Part shown: in pieces, positions 12,810 through 13,979 of the stretch
How the letters are laid out: the number at the start of each line of letters is the position of its first letter
Position numbering within the stretch: the first letter of the stretch is position 1
Assembly: GCA_030428585.1 (NCBI GenBank)
Contig: JAUIDL010000013.1
Location: forward strand, 1-13,979
Length of the DNA: 13,979 bases
Reading direction: 5' to 3'
DNA from: a bacterium
GTDB lineage: Bacteria; Patescibacteriota; Saccharimonadia; Saccharimonadales; Saccharimonadaceae
Position numbers and translations under genes: made by a program
Notes under the pieces: generated by a model
Told to the model about the DNA's origin: nothing
Seen by the model: the letters and a program-made list of their open reading frames with translations, nothing else
Database searches by the model: none

Positions 12810-13964
12810 ATGTACGTTGCTCTTTTGGGTCGCCAGCCTGCCATTTCTATCGCCGAACTCGAGCGAGTTTTTGGCGACGTCCGCTGGTTTGGTGGTGAAG
12901 CCGCGCTAATCGACACCGAAGAGCCAATCGACATCCAACGGCTGGGTGGCACACAAAAGCTCGGGGTTGTCGTCGCGAAATTCCCGTTAGATGATTGGCG
13001 TTCAGTCTCCAAAAAAATCGTCACCCATTACAGCCGCGAGTGGGCCGCCTACGATGGTAAAATTACCCTCGGCATCAGCGCCTACGGCTTTCACACGACC
13101 TCGCGCGATGTCCAAAAAACCGGTCTGCTACTCAAGAATAAACTCAAAGGCAACACCAGCCTCCGCCTCATACCAAACCAAGACGTCGCCCTCTCGACCG
13201 CGACTGCTCACCACAACAAGCTCGGACTGTCTGACAATAAAGTTGAATTACTCGTTGTGCGCGGCAAAACCTCGATTGTGGTTGCCGAGAGTGTCGGCAC
13301 GCAGAACATCACTGCCCTGGCCGCTCGTGACCAAGGCCGACCAAAACGCGACGCCTTCGTCGGCATGCTACCGCCGAAACTCGCCCAAATTCTGATCAAT
13401 CTGGCAGCACCAAACCAACCAGCCCGCCTGCTCGACCCGTTCTGTGGCACCGGTGTCGTCCTCCAAGAGGCATTATTGCTCGGCTACGACGTCTACGGTA
13501 CCGATTTGGCCCAAAAAATGATCGATTACAGCCAAGCCAACCTCGACTGGCTGCAACAAACCGCCCACATTAATGGAAAAGTGACACTCGCCACCGCTGA
13601 CGCTATGGACGCCCGCTGGCAAGCACCGATTGACGCTGTCGCGACCGAAACCTACCTGGGCCAGCCGTTTAGCGCTCCACCAAGTCCCAGCAAACTAACC
13701 GAAGTTCGTGGCAACTGTGACCATATCATCGGTACGTTCCTGAAAAACCTGGCTGATCAACTCGAATCAGGCACGCCGGTTGCCGTTGCAGTGCCTGCCT
13801 GGCGCGCCAGCGATGGATCATTCACCCACCTCCCCCTAGTAAAGAATGTTGAGAAATTCGGCTTTACTCGTGTACCACTGACCACCGTGTCGCCCGAGCA
13901 ACTGCTCTACTATCGCCCAGACCAAATCGTCGCCCGGGAATTGCTGGTTCTGCAAAAAAGCTAA
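12810..13964 (+). CDS. TRM11-like (TrmG10/UPF0020) RNA methyltransferase
   Basis: The 384-residue protein resembles the TRM11/TrmG10 tRNA guanosine-N2 methyltransferases. It has an N-terminal ALLGRQPAISIAELERVFG domain (4-22), a THUMP-like region (about 60-160), then ARDQGRPKRDAFVGMLPPKLA (172-192) typical of this group. The SAM motif LLDPFCGTGVVLQEALLLG (207-225) and YGTDLAQKMI (229-238) follow. The catalytic motif IV, usually (D/N)PPY, reads ATETYLGQP here (278-286), so its chemistry needs care. The frame is open upstream to 12741, but the start at 12810 is chosen. It matches the family N-terminus and lies 6 bases after TATAAT, while the extension would overlap the divergent gene. It is the only plus-strand gene in the window. 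Confidence 0.85.
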   Translation: MYVALLGRQPAISIAELERVFGDVRWFGGEAALIDTEEPIDIQRLGGTQKLGVVVAKFPLDDWRSVSKKIVTHYSREWAAYDGKITLGISAYGFHTTSRDVQKTGLLLKNKLKGNTSLRLIPNQDVALSTATAHHNKLGLSDNKVELLVVRGKTSIVVAESVGTQNITALAARDQGRPKRDAFVGMLPPKLAQILINLAAPNQPARLLDPFCGTGVVLQEALLLGYDVYGTDLAQKMIDYSQANLDWLQQTAHINGKVTLATADAMDARWQAPIDAVATETYLGQPFSAPPSPSKLTEVRGNCDHIIGTFLKNLADQLESGTPVAVAVPAWRASDGSFTHLPLVKNVEKFGFTRVPLTTVSPEQLLYYRPDQIVARELLVLQKS

Positions 13965-13979
13965 TACCCCAGCAGCCAC

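Noticed and set aside
1..13979. tRNA/rRNA genes, CRISPR arrays, transposons, long repeats
   Set aside because: Reading both strands showed none; almost all bases are covered by coding sequence and no repeated units were noticed apart from the short promoter boxes.

Overview
The window (GC near 50%) reads as a compact, gene-dense bacterial chromosome segment. It holds 16 protein-coding genes, one of them cut by the left edge, and no gene-free stretch longer than about 80 bases. No tRNA, rRNA, IS element or CRISPR array was seen. Gene content and style suggest a Patescibacteria/CPR genome, most likely Candidatus Saccharibacteria (TM7). The signs are very short intergenic gaps, ATGA/GTGA/TAATG overlaps, a shortened XseA, a PIF1-type helicase, an alpha2-type glycyl-tRNA synthetase and small unannotated membrane proteins. 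TGA closes several genes (response regulator, histidine kinase, Nudix protein, XseB), so the UGA=Gly code of Gracilibacteria/Absconditabacteria does not apply. The taxonomic call is an inference from gene style, not from a marker gene.

All genes but the last lie on the minus strand, so transcription runs right to left. Starting at the divergent promoter near 12775-12809, the first minus unit is a UPF0104/LPG-synthase-like membrane protein, xseA, xseB and a membrane-anchored methyltransferase, all overlapping. Next is a single membrane-anchored protein (9290-9940). A sensorless histidine kinase, a stand-alone receiver and recO follow, chained by 4-base overlaps. Then come glyS, a Nudix hydrolase and a small helical protein; then a DUF427 protein and rnhA; and finally a KwaB-like (DUF4868) protein, a PIF1-like helicase, a GH1 glycosidase and a YvcK/CofD-like protein. 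The only plus-strand gene, a TRM11-like RNA methyltransferase, diverges at 12810.

Two things stand out. First, almost every transcription-unit head has a TATAAT-like box only 6-11 bases before the start codon. The box is usually preceded by CGG or TGn and often overlaps the stop codon of the upstream gene. This predicts leaderless or nearly leaderless mRNAs. The kwaB-like gene is the exception: it has a two-box promoter, a leader of about 24 bases and a Shine-Dalgarno sequence. Second, the KwaB-like gene, whose family is known from the anti-phage Kiwa system, has no KwaA membrane partner here. It is instead the first gene ahead of a PIF1-like helicase, a possible variant or repurposed nucleic-acid module.
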